Made by a program: the position numbers and the translations under genes
Shown here: positions 52,327 through 61,428 of the stretch, piece by piece
How the letters are laid out: each line of letters begins with the position of its first letter
How positions within the stretch are numbered: position 1 is the stretch's first letter
Notes under the pieces: generated by a model
Database searches by the model: none
Seen by the model: only the letters and a program-made list of their open reading frames with translations
What the model was told of the DNA's origin: nothing
DNA from: Catellatospora paridis
GTDB taxonomy: Bacteria > Actinomycetota > Actinomycetes > Mycobacteriales > Micromonosporaceae
Assembly: GCF_009720365.1 (NCBI RefSeq)
Contig: NZ_ML769315.1
Location: 155,621 to 219,620 of the forward strand
DNA length: 64,000 nt
Reading direction: 5' to 3'

Positions 52327-53298
52327 TCAGCTGACGGCCGGTGAGTTCACTACCTGCATCTCGTCGATCCGGACCTCGGTGTTGGACGACCGCTCGATGT
52401 CGATCACGCCGGACTCGCCGCCGCCGGACCACACCACATGCCAGGTCGTGACGCCCTCGATGTCGTAGGTGCCGTCCCGCTGGCCACGGGAGGGTGCGGT
52501 GTAGCGGTGTCCGCAGTTCGGTGACGGCGCGTTGCCCACCGCGGCCGTGTACGGCGTGCCGACGAAGTGGTCGGGCCCCCTCGCGACGACTTGCGAGCAG
52601 GGGACCGGGGTCGTGCCGTCGCCCATGTTCCAGCGGATCACCATGGCGGTGGCGGTGGCCGTGACCGTCAGCCCCGGCACGGACGCCTGCCGGGTGACCG
52701 AGCCCCAGGTGCTCTCGGTCACCGGGGTCCACATCCAGACCGGCAGGCCGACCAGGCCCGCGCCGTTCGGACGCGGCGCCATGTGGATGTCCGGCCCGGC
52801 GATGGGCATGAGCCTGATCGCCCGCACGGCCAGCGCCATCGGCGAGGGCATCGCCCCGTATCCCGGCGGCGGGTCGGTCAGGTACTCGTCGGTGCCCTGC
52901 TGCCAGCCGGCCGACAGGCCGCCCCAGCACCAGACGGCGTACATGAAGCCGTCGTCCGGGTCGTTGCCGCCCCAGAGCGGGTCGTCGGCCGTCAGCTCCA
53001 GGCGGTTGTAGTAGCAGGTGTCGGTGTGGTTGAACCAGCCCATGCTCAGGTCGTGGCAGGGGATGGGGTCGACGAAGTCCTCGTGCTCGCAGTCGATGCC
53101 GTCGCCGCCCCCGCCGCCACTGCCGCCTCCGCCGCTGCCTCCCCCGCCGCCACCGGTGACGATGAGGACGCAGGGGCCGTTGTTGGGCGGGCAGTGGATG
53201 TAGTCGGCATACGCCGGGCTCTGCGTCACGACCAGGGTCAGCGCTACCGTGAGCGCGGTCGTGGCGAGCGCGGCCAGCGCGCGGACCCGGGTCAGCAC
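52327..53298 (-). CDS. Secreted PKD-like protein with Gly-rich linker
   Basis: A 323-residue exported protein. Signal peptide (ALATTALTVALTLVVTQSPA then YA), a short Cys-containing segment (CPPNNGPCVLIV) and a linker made almost only of Gly and Ser are followed by a Cys-rich region. A late beta-rich domain contains VIRWNMGDGTTPVPC, resembling a PKD fold. GTG 53298 overlaps the lipoprotein stop by seven bases. It is part of the tad operon and is probably a surface component specific to this lineage. Confidence 0.65.
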   Translation of the reverse strand: MLTRVRALAALATTALTVALTLVVTQSPAYADYIHCPPNNGPCVLIVTGGGGGGSGGGGSGGGGGDGIDCEHEDFVDPIPCHDLSMGWFNHTDTCYYNRLELTADDPLWGGNDPDDGFMYAVWCWGGLSAGWQQGTDEYLTDPPPGYGAMPSPMALAVRAIRLMPIAGPDIHMAPRPNGAGLVGLPVWMWTPVTESTWGSVTRQASVPGLTVTATATAMVIRWNMGDGTTPVPCSQVVARGPDHFVGTPYTAAVGNAPSPNCGHRYTAPSRGQRDGTYDIEGVTTWHVVWSGGGESGVIDIERSSNTEVRIDEMQVVNSPAVS

Positions 53299-53885
53299 GA
53301 CGACGCCCGGTCGGTGTGCGAGTCCACCCAGCGCCAGAGGTTGTCCGGGTAGAGCCCGGCGCGCAGGGTCACCGGGTAGCGCTTGTTCTGCCCGGGCGCG
53401 GCGACGGATTTGCGGGTCTTCTTGTTGACGGTGTCCGTGCCGGCGTCGTCCACGCAGGCCTCCACGACGATCGAGGTGGCGCTGACCGAGACGACCCGGC
53501 GCAGCGTGACTGTGGGTTTTCCGGTGCGCACCAGCCCCTGCTCGGACAGCAGCCCGAGGTCGCGTTCGAGCTGGGCCATGTAGCGGCCGCCCGCGTACTT
53601 GTAGAGGGGGCGCCGGGTGGGGTCCTTGGTCCAGTCGTACTTGCCGGTCTGGCCGGCCGTGAGGTAGATGCCGTTCAACTGCTGGAAGGCCGTCCACGCC
53701 GCGTCGACCGTGCGCTGCTGGTCGTCGCTGAGCGCCGGGCCGGGCGACTGCCGCACCGCGGCGGTCGTCGGCAGCGCCGCGGTGTCCGGCACCTCGGCCG
53801 AGCACCCGGCGAACACCAGACAAGAGGCAGCGGCGAGCAGGGTCGCGGCAGCGACCGACCGTCCTCTTCGGCTGTACGGAATCAT
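53292..53885 (-). CDS. Lipoprotein, first gene of the Tad operon
   Basis: A 197-residue lipoprotein. The signal peptide ends with lipobox CLVFAGCSAE (Cys about residue 28). The mature protein has SDDQQRTVDAAWTAFQQLNG, TGKYDWTKDPTRRPLYKYAG and VSVSATSIVVEACVDDAGTD, the pattern of small actinobacterial lipoproteins of NTF2-like fold. ATG 53885 is the start. It is translationally linked to the PKD-like gene. Role in the pilus unknown. Confidence 0.75.
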   Translation of the reverse strand: MIPYSRRGRSVAAATLLAAASCLVFAGCSAEVPDTAALPTTAAVRQSPGPALSDDQQRTVDAAWTAFQQLNGIYLTAGQTGKYDWTKDPTRRPLYKYAGGRYMAQLERDLGLLSEQGLVRTGKPTVTLRRVVSVSATSIVVEACVDDAGTDTVNKKTRKSVAAPGQNKRYPVTLRAGLYPDNLWRWVDSHTDRASSC

Positions 53886-54312
53886 GCGCCCCCCTCGTCC
53901 CCGACGAGCCTCGCTGAGTCCTTCACCTGCCAGAAGTTGTTGCCGTGTAAGCGGATCCCCCCGCATCAGACGGCCGATCGTACGATGAACTCCGCCGATA
54001 TAACAAGGGGTGAGGAATAGCCACACGGACAGTGTTTGGCATCGGATCTTCCATTTACGACTCACGATCATTCTGTTCTGGAACGCACGGCCGGCACAGA
54101 CAATCTCCCTGACGGCAGGCCGCCATCCATCGATCATGACAAATGGTAAGCGGGGCGCCCCGAGTCATGAATGCGACGGCTCAGGGCGAGTGGCGCACCG
54201 GTCCGCCGCCACCGGAAACCGTGATCAGACAGGACCAACTGGCACGGTTCGCCGATTCCGGCAAATCACCTCTGATCCCCCGCTAAGATGACAAAGTTAT
54301 CGACGGGGAGTG
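53886..54312. other. 427-bp divergent promoter region of Tad operon and P450
   Basis: No gene supported. It is clearly less GC-rich than coding DNA, especially 53970-54090. On the minus strand, TTGTTATATC (53993-54002) could include a -10 box for the tad operon. On the plus strand, TAAGAT at 54284-54289 is a possible -10 about 20-30 bases before the P450 start. No clear palindromic operator seen. Confidence 0.4.
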
Positions 54313-55524
54313 ATGGCTGTGGTGACGGTCGACAAGAGCACAGGCTTCGCCGCGGTGCCCGCGCAGTTGGACGACGTGCTGGGCTGGTTTGCGCGGATGC
54401 GGGAGGGCGACCCGGTCAGCTGGGACGAGCACTACGGCGCGTACCACATCTTCCGGTATGCCGACATCGAGAAGGTGCTCTCCGATCCGGCGACCTTCTC
54501 CTCCGACCTGACCGGGCTGGTCCCGCCGCAGGAGGAGATCGAGCTGTTCAGCCGGGGCAACTTCGTGCGCATGGACCCGCCCCGGCACACCAAGATGCGC
54601 CGCATCGTGAGCAAGGCGTTCACCCCGCGGGTCGTCGCCGGGCTGGCCCCGCGCATCGAGACGATCACGAACGAGCTGCTCGACCAGGTGGCCGGGCGCG
54701 AGCGCGTCGACCTGGTGCAGGCGCTGGCATACCCGTTGCCGGTGACCGTGATCGCCGAACTCATCGGGGTGCCCGGCAGTGACCGTGAAACCTTCCGGCG
54801 CTGGGCCGACGAGCTGCTCAACGCGCAGGTGCCGGACACCGTGATCCCGGACGAGAAGACGATGCAGCAGGCCGGCGCCCGGCTGCGCGGCATGATCGAC
54901 TACCTGCTGGCGCACATCCGGCACCGGCGCGCAAACCCCGCCGACGACCTCACCAACGCCCTGATCGACGCCGAGGTCGACGGCGAACGCCTCACCGACG
55001 AGGAGATCGTCGGTTTCCTCGGCGTGCTGCTGATCGCCGGGCACATCACCACCACGACGCTGCTCACCAACACCGTGCTGTCCCTGGACGCGAACCCCGA
55101 CGCCGCCGCCGCGCTGCGCGCCGACCCGTTACGCATCCCGGCCGCGCTGGAGGAGGTGCTGCGCTACCGCTCGCCGTTCCCGCGGCTGGCCCGGCTCACC
55201 ACCGCCGCCGCCACGGTCGGCGACCGCCAGGTGCCCGCGGGCAAGGTGCTGATGCTGTGGGTGGCCTCGGCCAACCGGGACGCCGCACAGTTCGTCGAGC
55301 CGGACACCTTCGACATCACGCGTACGCCGAACCCGCACCTGAGCTTCGGCCACGGCATCCACTTCTGCATCGGCGCGCCGCTGGCCCGCCTGGAGGGCCG
55401 GATCGCCATGGAGGTGCTGCTGCGGCGCTGCGCCGACCTGGCCGTCGACGACGGCGTGCAGCTCTACGACCCGCGCATGATGACCGGCGCCCGGGTGCTG
55501 CCGCTACGTGTGCGCTGGTCCTGA
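54313..55524 (+). CDS. Cytochrome P450
   Basis: A 403-residue soluble bacterial P450. The I-helix oxygen motif is LLIAGHITTTTLL near residue 240, the ExxR pair is in LEEVLRYRSPF near 280, and the haem ligand loop FGHGIHFCIGAPLARLEGR near 345 contains the Cys. RMDPPRHTKMRRIVSKAFTP is the C-helix segment. It resembles CYP107-like enzymes, but the substrate cannot be told. No ferredoxin or biosynthetic genes adjoin it. Start uncertain among GTG 54310, ATG 54313 and GTG 54319; the GGGGAG at 54305 fits the last best. Confidence 0.88.
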   Translation: MAVVTVDKSTGFAAVPAQLDDVLGWFARMREGDPVSWDEHYGAYHIFRYADIEKVLSDPATFSSDLTGLVPPQEEIELFSRGNFVRMDPPRHTKMRRIVSKAFTPRVVAGLAPRIETITNELLDQVAGRERVDLVQALAYPLPVTVIAELIGVPGSDRETFRRWADELLNAQVPDTVIPDEKTMQQAGARLRGMIDYLLAHIRHRRANPADDLTNALIDAEVDGERLTDEEIVGFLGVLLIAGHITTTTLLTNTVLSLDANPDAAAALRADPLRIPAALEEVLRYRSPFPRLARLTTAAATVGDRQVPAGKVLMLWVASANRDAAQFVEPDTFDITRTPNPHLSFGHGIHFCIGAPLARLEGRIAMEVLLRRCADLAVDDGVQLYDPRMMTGARVLPLRVRWS

Positions 55525-55529
55525 CCCGG

Positions 55530-58340
55530 TCAGGCCGAGGCCGCGCGCTGGTGGGCACTGACCGCCAGCTCCACGCGGGAATGCACGCCCAGCTTGGCGA
55601 GGATGCTCGACACGTGTGACTGGACGGTGCGCCGGGACAGGAACAGCTGCGCCGCGATCTCGGGATTGGACATGCCCGCGGCGACCAGCGCCGCGACCCG
55701 GTGCTCGGTCTGCGTGAGCGCCTCCCAGCCGTGCTTGGGGCGTTTGCGCGGGCCCTGCCGGCCGCGGCGCACCCCGAGCCGGCGCAACCGCGCGTCGGCG
55801 CGGAAGATGTCCCGGCTGGCGTCCATCGCGGTGTAGAGGTCCAGCGCCCGGGCCAGCGCGGCCCGCGCCGGGTCGAGGTCGCCCCGCGCCGCCAGCGCCA
55901 CCGCGGCGTCCTCGGCGGCCTGCGCCTCGTACAGCCGCCAGCCGCAGGCGCGGTAGGACTCCACGGCGGCCAGCAGCAGGTCCGCGTCGCCCTCGGCGAG
56001 GCCCCGGCACAGCAGCGCGGTCGCGGTCAGGCTCACCGCGGGCTGCGCGCCGGCCAGCTCCTCCGTCTTGGCGACCAGCGCGGCGGCCCGGTCCCGGTCG
56101 CCCGCCGCGGCCGCCAGCCGGGCCAGGTCGGGGCAGATGTGGTACATCACCCGGTGCGGCAGGTGCTCCAGCGCGGAGGCGTGCTCCCAGAACGGGTAGA
56201 ACAGGTCGAGGCAGTGCGCCGCCCGCGCGGGCTCCTCCAGCAGCACCCGCGCCCAGGTGTCCAGGTAGACGTACTGCGCCTCGGCCGCGCCGCCCTGGCT
56301 CTGCGCCACGATCGTGGCCTCGGGCACCGGCTCGCCGCGGTGGATCGCGATGAGCCTGCCCAGACCGCGCAGCCACGGCTCGTCGCCCAGCGGATCCGGA
56401 TACTCCAGCCCCGCCTCGATCTCGACGAGCGCGTCGTCCCAGGCCCCGGTGAGGAAGCGCGCCTGCGCCCGGAGCGCGTGGATCAGCGTCAGGTAGGGCC
56501 CGCCGTAGCGCTGGTTGCTCTCCAGCGCGTCGGCCAGCACCTGCTCCGCCTCGTCCAGCCGGTCCAGTTCCAGCAGGCAGTAGCCGCGCAGCACGCTCTG
56601 GCCCGCGGGCATGTCGGGCAGCACGCCCTGGCCGATGTCGGCGACGGCCTGCTCGCTCAGGGCCAGGCCCTGCCCGACGTCGCCCTCGATGAACCGCAGC
56701 CCCGCCTGCACCAGCCTGCCCAGCCCCACCGCGTACCCGTCGCCGGCCCGCGCGCCGTGCTCGATCGCCAGCGCGGCGGCGGACGCGGCGGCCTCGTGCT
56801 GGCGCAGGAAGAACCGGCACTTGGCGCAGAACCCGTGGAAGCGGCCGGCGTCGGCCGCGGGCAGGTCGTCGGCCGCCAGCGCGACCGTCGCGACCTGCAC
56901 CGCCTCGGCCTGCCGGCCCTGCCGGAACAGCGCGTCCATCAGCAGCCAGTAGAGCGCGCTGCGCCGGTGCGGGTCCGGGTCGCGGGCGATCGCCTCCCGG
57001 GCCTCCTGCTCGGCCTCGCGCAGGCTGCTCTCCCAGATCAGCGCCCGCACCAGGTGGAAACGCAGCTCGCCGGCACGTTCCTCGGACACCTCGGCCAGCG
57101 CCCGGCGCAGCAGCCGCACCGCCGCGCCGGGCGCTTTGGTGATCAGCTCGTCGGCGGAGGCCACCATCCAGTCCAGCGTCGCGGCGTCGAGGGCGGTCCC
57201 GGCGACCAGGTGTTCGGCGACCCGCTCCACGGAAGCCCCGGACGAGGTCAGCACCTGCCCGGCCCGCAGGTGCAGCGCGGTGCGCATCTGCTCGGGGACA
57301 CGCTCGCCGAGCGCCTCGCGGATCAGCGCGTGCCGGAACTCCAGGTACGGCCCGGCGTCGACGACCACGCCGGCGTCCAGCGCCGCGAACATGATCTCCG
57401 ACAGCGCCATCACCGGCATCTCCAGCACCGCCGCCAGCTCCGCCACGTCGATGGCGCGGCCCAGCACGGCGGCCTGCTGCAGCGTCTCGCGCTCCTTGCG
57501 AGGCAGGAAGGCCAGCCGACGCAGGATCATGTCGACCAGCGAGCGCGGCATACCCGCCTCGGCGGCGTCGGCGGTCAGCTCGGCGCTGCCGTGGTCCACC
57601 CGGATCCAGCCCTCACGCGTCAGCGCGGCCAGCAGCTCGGTGAGGTAGAACGGGTGGCCGCCCGCGCCGGCGACCAGGCGGGCCAGCCGCGGGCCGGGCG
57701 GCGCGCCCAGCCGGTCGGTGACCAGGGCGGTCACTGCGGCGTCCGGCAGCGCGGCCAGCTCGACCAGGTCCGCGCCGCGTGCCTGCAGGCTGCGCACCAG
57801 TGCCGCGGCCTCGGCGCGGGTGGCGGCCCGGGCGGCGACGACGACCAGCAGCGGGTACTCCTCGATGCCGCGGCCCATCCGGTGCAGCACCACCAAGCTG
57901 GCCGGGTCGGCCCACTGCACGTCGTCGACGAGCACCGCCATCGGGCCGGCCGCACACCAGGTGTCGACCAGATCGAGGATCGCCTCGGTGACCGCGAGCT
58001 GGTGGTTGGCCGCCGCCGTGCTCAACGCCAGCGCGTCCTCGCCACGCAACAGGCGCGCCACCCGGGCCTGGGCCGGGTCGTCGGTGACGACCAGCAGGCC
58101 GAGGCACGCGCCGATGGCGGAGAAGGGCAGCTGCTGTTCGAGGTCCTCGGCCGCGCCGCGCCGCACCCGCATGCCCAGCCGCTCGCATTCCGCGGCGGCC
58201 GTATCGAGCAGGGTGGTCTTGCCGATGCCGGGTTCGCCCTCGACGAGGACGGCGGCACCGGTTCCCGCGGCCGCCGCCCGGGCCAGCGCGCGCAGGCGCT
58301 CGACCTCGGGATCGCGGCCCACGAACACAGGCGCCGCCAT
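55530..58340 (-). CDS. LAL-type LuxR transcriptional activator
   Basis: A 936-residue protein. Walker A is VEGEPGIGKTTLLDTAA near residue 35 and Walker B is MAVLVDDVQWADPASLVVLH near 135. A long helical TPR-like middle follows. The C-terminal LuxR HTH near residues 868-925 reads LTQTEHRVAALVAAGMSNPE and LSRRTVQSHVSSILAKLGVH. It converges with the P450 gene with only five bases between stops. The LAL at 35546 is a distant paralogue, not a recent duplicate. Confidence 0.88.
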   Translation of the reverse strand: MAAPVFVGRDPEVERLRALARAAAAGTGAAVLVEGEPGIGKTTLLDTAAAECERLGMRVRRGAAEDLEQQLPFSAIGACLGLLVVTDDPAQARVARLLRGEDALALSTAAANHQLAVTEAILDLVDTWCAAGPMAVLVDDVQWADPASLVVLHRMGRGIEEYPLLVVVAARAATRAEAAALVRSLQARGADLVELAALPDAAVTALVTDRLGAPPGPRLARLVAGAGGHPFYLTELLAALTREGWIRVDHGSAELTADAAEAGMPRSLVDMILRRLAFLPRKERETLQQAAVLGRAIDVAELAAVLEMPVMALSEIMFAALDAGVVVDAGPYLEFRHALIREALGERVPEQMRTALHLRAGQVLTSSGASVERVAEHLVAGTALDAATLDWMVASADELITKAPGAAVRLLRRALAEVSEERAGELRFHLVRALIWESSLREAEQEAREAIARDPDPHRRSALYWLLMDALFRQGRQAEAVQVATVALAADDLPAADAGRFHGFCAKCRFFLRQHEAAASAAALAIEHGARAGDGYAVGLGRLVQAGLRFIEGDVGQGLALSEQAVADIGQGVLPDMPAGQSVLRGYCLLELDRLDEAEQVLADALESNQRYGGPYLTLIHALRAQARFLTGAWDDALVEIEAGLEYPDPLGDEPWLRGLGRLIAIHRGEPVPEATIVAQSQGGAAEAQYVYLDTWARVLLEEPARAAHCLDLFYPFWEHASALEHLPHRVMYHICPDLARLAAAAGDRDRAAALVAKTEELAGAQPAVSLTATALLCRGLAEGDADLLLAAVESYRACGWRLYEAQAAEDAAVALAARGDLDPARAALARALDLYTAMDASRDIFRADARLRRLGVRRGRQGPRKRPKHGWEALTQTEHRVAALVAAGMSNPEIAAQLFLSRRTVQSHVSSILAKLGVHSRVELAVSAHQRAASA

Positions 58341-58472
58341 GGAACAAGCCTAGTCGTCAGGCATGTCCCAGGCGGCGCCATGGGGCCGAACGTGGGGTGT
58401 CCCTGAGTTCCCGCGGGGGCGGGCCGAGGGACACACCGTGTCCGGGGTGGGGTGGGATGGGTGCGAGGAACG

Positions 58473-58676
58473 TCAGTGGTCCGCGCGTCCGGCGTACATC
58501 TCGTTGACGACGGCGAGCACGTCATGGATGGAGGTGCGGGCACGGGTGGCGATGTGCTCGACGGGCGCGTTGCTGGCGAACGCCTCCCGGATCGCCGAGC
58601 GCAGCGAGCCGGCGTCGTGGCCGATGGCGACGGCCTGGTCGATCAGGCACAGCGCGTGATCCGCGGTGACGTACAT
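58473..58676 (-). CDS. Small hypothetical protein
   Basis: A 67-residue helical protein (MYVTADHALCLIDQAVAIGH at the start, NAPVEHIATRARTSIHDVLA later). GGGAG six bases before ATG 58676 supports this start; ATG 58682 adds two residues. It may be an HTH-like fold (SLRSAIREAFASN / VEHIATRARTSIHDV), but this is not certain. A stand-alone gene; the 236-bp region after its start (58683-58918) shows no other gene. Confidence 0.55.
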   Translation of the reverse strand: MYVTADHALCLIDQAVAIGHDAGSLRSAIREAFASNAPVEHIATRARTSIHDVLAVVNEMYAGRADH

Positions 58677-58918
58677 GCTCATCTCCCAGCTGCCGGCTCG
58701 TCGTCATGATCGGGTGCGGGGCACCGCCTGCTTCCGCTCGACCCGCTGACGCGGCCGTAGAGGCGCCGGTGCTTCCGTGACATCCACGATCCGGCACCCG
58801 GCAGAACGAAACATCCGCCACCCGGCGGTACTGCATGCCCGACTCATCACCTTTTTATAGGAAAAGCTCCGTTCATGACGTTGGTTCGGCAGGAACGGAG
58901 CCCCGATCACGAGCCGGC

Positions 58919-59179
58919 TCAGCCCGGATGCACTCCCACCGCGTCCCGGATCTTGAAGCCCTCCCGCGCGTCGGCCGAGCGGGCGCAGTGCGCGCAGCAG
59001 TAGAAGTGGCCGGACACCTCGACCCCATGTCCGATGATCTTGCAGGCGCAGTGCTCGCACACCGGCGCCAGCATGTGCACCGCACACTCGAACGAGTCGA
59101 AGACGTGCACCGCGCCACCCGCGGTGTGCACCTCGAACGACAGCCAGTAGTCGTTCTTGCAGACCTCACACGTGCCCAC
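58919..59179 (-). CDS. Cys/His-rich small metal-binding protein
   Basis: An 86-residue protein with CEVCKNDYW at the N terminus, SFECAVHMLAPVCEHCACKI in the middle and FYCCAHCAR, in all nine Cys plus several His, matching one or two zinc sites. Similar small actinobacterial proteins are annotated as metallothionein-like or zinc-ribbon. GTG 59179 is preferred to TTG 59185 because GGGAGGG is seven bases upstream. Function unknown. Confidence 0.65.
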   Translation of the reverse strand: MGTCEVCKNDYWLSFEVHTAGGAVHVFDSFECAVHMLAPVCEHCACKIIGHGVEVSGHFYCCAHCARSADAREGFKIRDAVGVHPG

Positions 59180-59347
59180 AGACAATCCCTCCCATCGGCG
59201 TATCCATGAACAGTGTCGGGTGCGTCACCGCCGAGCAGCGGCAAAACGACCCATTTGCCCAGGCCCGGGCGTGATCAGCGCGTACGCAGCCCGACGTACG
59301 CCCCCGCGCGGATGCGCCCGGGCGGGCGGACTCCGTAACCTCGCCCT

Positions 59348-60655
59348 GTGCACCTGCTCCATCGCCTGGCCGCCCGCCCCCAGCGCTACGACGCCATGTT
59401 CGCGCTGGTCATCGGCGTGCTGGTGATCGGCTGCTCGTGGCCGACGCAGAGCGAGCAGCCCGATCGGATCCGCCTGGACGCCGCGGCGTTCGCGCTGCTG
59501 TCCCTCGGCGCCCTCGCCCTGGTCGTACGCCGCCGCTGGGCGGTGCCTGCCTGCCTGACCACGTTCGCGGTGGTCACCGTGTTCATCGGCGCCGGCTACC
59601 CCTACGGACCGGTCTTCGCCTACGTCATGATCGCCGTGTACTCGCTGGCGGCCTGGCGGGACCCGCGCTGGTCCGTCCCCGTGACGACGGTGCTCATCGT
59701 GCTCTACCTCTGGCTGAGCGGATGGGTGGAGAAGGAGCCCGACGGGCTGCTGTTCAACCTGGTCACCACGACGTTCTGGCTGGCGACGCCGCTGGTCACC
59801 GGCATCGCGGTGCGCATGCGGCGGGTGTCGATGGAGCAGTCGGCGGTCGAGGAGCGGCGGCGGCACGCGTACGAGGAGCGGCTGCGCATGGCCCAGGAGG
59901 TGCACGACGTCGTCGGGCACAGCCTCGCCGTGATCAGCATGAACGCCGGCGCGGCGCTGCACGTGCTCAGCCGCCGCCCGGACACCGCCCCGCAGGTCGA
60001 GGAGTCGCTGCGGGCCATCCGCCAGACGAGCACCGCCGCACTGGACGAGCTGCGGGTCACCCTGTCCGCGTTCACCGGCGCGTGCCCCGCCCCCGACCGC
60101 CCCGCGGCCGGGCTGGGCCTGCTGCCCGAACTGGTCGCCGCGACCACGTCCGAGCGGCTCACGGTCCGGCTGACCGTGCACGGCCCGACCCGGCCCGTCC
60201 GGCACTCGGTCGACCTGGCCGGATACCGCATCGTGCAGGAGGCGCTCACCAACGTGCTGCGCCACGCCGCGGCCCGGCAGGCGACGGTCGAGGTGGCGTA
60301 CGGCCCGCACGGGGTGGCGCTGACCGTCGCCGACGACGGCCGCGGCGGCGCCCCGCAGCCCGGCGGCTCCGGGCTGGACAGCATGCGCGAGCGCGCCCGC
60401 GCCCTGCACGGCGTCCTCGACGCGGGCCCGCTGCCCGGCGGCGGCTTCCGCGTGCACGCCGCCCTCCCCTACGGCGACTCCACCGACCCGGACCCGCTGC
60501 CCGCCGACCCCCGGTCGCGCATCGTGCCCGCTCCCGCAGGACCCGCAGACGCTGCACCGCTGTCCGGCGTGGCCGCTCCCGCCGGACCCGCGGACGCCGA
60601 ACCGCCGTCCGGCGAGCGTCCGACCACCCGCCCGGTCGTGGGCGGGGTCGCATGA
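59348..60655 (+). CDS. Two-component sensor histidine kinase (HisKA_3 type)
   Basis: A 435-residue kinase with about five N-terminal membrane helices (residues 15-165). The HisKA_3 dimerisation segment contains the phospho-His in AQEVHDVVGHSLAVI near residue 190. An ATPase domain follows with N box EALTNVLRHAAAR and G box VADDGRGG. The tail repeats APAGPADAxPxSG. It is the NarL/DesK-type. GTG 59348 has no Shine-Dalgarno but TAACCT ends six bases upstream, suggesting a leaderless transcript. Its stop overlaps the response regulator ATG. Confidence 0.87.
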   Translation: MHLLHRLAARPQRYDAMFALVIGVLVIGCSWPTQSEQPDRIRLDAAAFALLSLGALALVVRRRWAVPACLTTFAVVTVFIGAGYPYGPVFAYVMIAVYSLAAWRDPRWSVPVTTVLIVLYLWLSGWVEKEPDGLLFNLVTTTFWLATPLVTGIAVRMRRVSMEQSAVEERRRHAYEERLRMAQEVHDVVGHSLAVISMNAGAALHVLSRRPDTAPQVEESLRAIRQTSTAALDELRVTLSAFTGACPAPDRPAAGLGLLPELVAATTSERLTVRLTVHGPTRPVRHSVDLAGYRIVQEALTNVLRHAAARQATVEVAYGPHGVALTVADDGRGGAPQPGGSGLDSMRERARALHGVLDAGPLPGGGFRVHAALPYGDSTDPDPLPADPRSRIVPAPAGPADAAPLSGVAAPAGPADAEPPSGERPTTRPVVGGVA

Positions 60656-61305
60656 TCCGGGTCGCGCTCGCCGACGACCAGGCGCTGTTGCGGCTGGCCA
60701 TGCGCACCCTGCTCAGCTGCGAACCCGACCTCGAACTCGTCGGCGAGGCCGAGGACGGGATCGGCGCGCTGGACCTCGTCGCCGCCCACCGGCCGGACGT
60801 GCTGCTGCTCGACATCCGCATGCCGCGGATGGACGGGCTGGAGGTGCTGCGCCGCCTCGACGGGCCGACCCGCGTGATCATGTTGACCACGTTCGAGCTG
60901 GACGAGTACGTCTTCGAAGCGCTGCGGGCCGGGGCGTCGGGCTTCCTCACCAAGGACGCCGAGCCGGCCGAGCTGCTGCGCGCGGTGCGGGTGGTCGCCG
61001 CCGGGGACTCGCTGCTGTCGCCCACGGTGACCCGCCGGGTCATCGAGCGGTTCGGCGCGACGCCGGGCGCGGCCCCGCCGAAACGCGTACACCCTGGCCT
61101 GCATCTGCTCACCGAGCGGGAGCGGGAGATCGTGGGCTGGGTGGCGACCGGACTGTCCAACGACGAGATCGCGGCCGGCCTCGTGGTCAGCCCCGCCACC
61201 GTGCGCACCCACGTCAGCCGCGCCCTGATCAAACTCCACGCCCGCGACCGCGCCCAACTCGTCGTCATCGCCTACCAGTCGGGCCTCCCGATCCCCCACC
61301 CCTGA
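60652..61305 (+). CDS. NarL-family response regulator
   Basis: A 217-residue protein. The receiver domain (residues 1-120) has acidic pair ADDQ, phosphoacceptor Asp in VLLLDIRMPRMDG and Lys in FLTKDAEP. A LuxR HTH (about 150-210) reads LTEREREIVGWVATGLSNDE and VSPATVRTHVSRALIKLHAR. ATG 60652 overlaps the kinase stop (ATGA). The MMPL exporter gene 124 bp downstream is a likely target by position. Confidence 0.92.
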   Translation: MIRVALADDQALLRLAMRTLLSCEPDLELVGEAEDGIGALDLVAAHRPDVLLLDIRMPRMDGLEVLRRLDGPTRVIMLTTFELDEYVFEALRAGASGFLTKDAEPAELLRAVRVVAAGDSLLSPTVTRRVIERFGATPGAAPPKRVHPGLHLLTEREREIVGWVATGLSNDEIAAGLVVSPATVRTHVSRALIKLHARDRAQLVVIAYQSGLPIPHP

Positions 61306-61428
61306 CCCTCCTGGCGCCGCGGGCCGCGCGGGGACGTAGGCGGGGATACGTGCTCGGGCTGATGTGCGCGACGGGGGCGGGCGGGGAGCCTGGCCGGGTT
61401 CTTGTGACCCGAACAGGAAGGCCCGCCC

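Noticed and set aside
46032-53885. Reading the Tad genes as a type II secretion or type IVa pilus system
   Set aside because: CpaB, TadZ, CpaF-type ATPase and TadE-like proteins are specific to Tad; no secretin, PilT or major type IVa pilin.
54313-58340. P450 plus LAL regulator as the core of a secondary-metabolite cluster
   Set aside because: No polyketide, peptide, terpene or tailoring genes nearby; the flanks are Tad pilus and two-component genes.
58704-59087. 127-codon minus-strand frame across the 58.7-59.1 kb gap
   Set aside because: It overlaps the Cys-rich gene in another frame, lacks a ribosome site and shows shadow composition.
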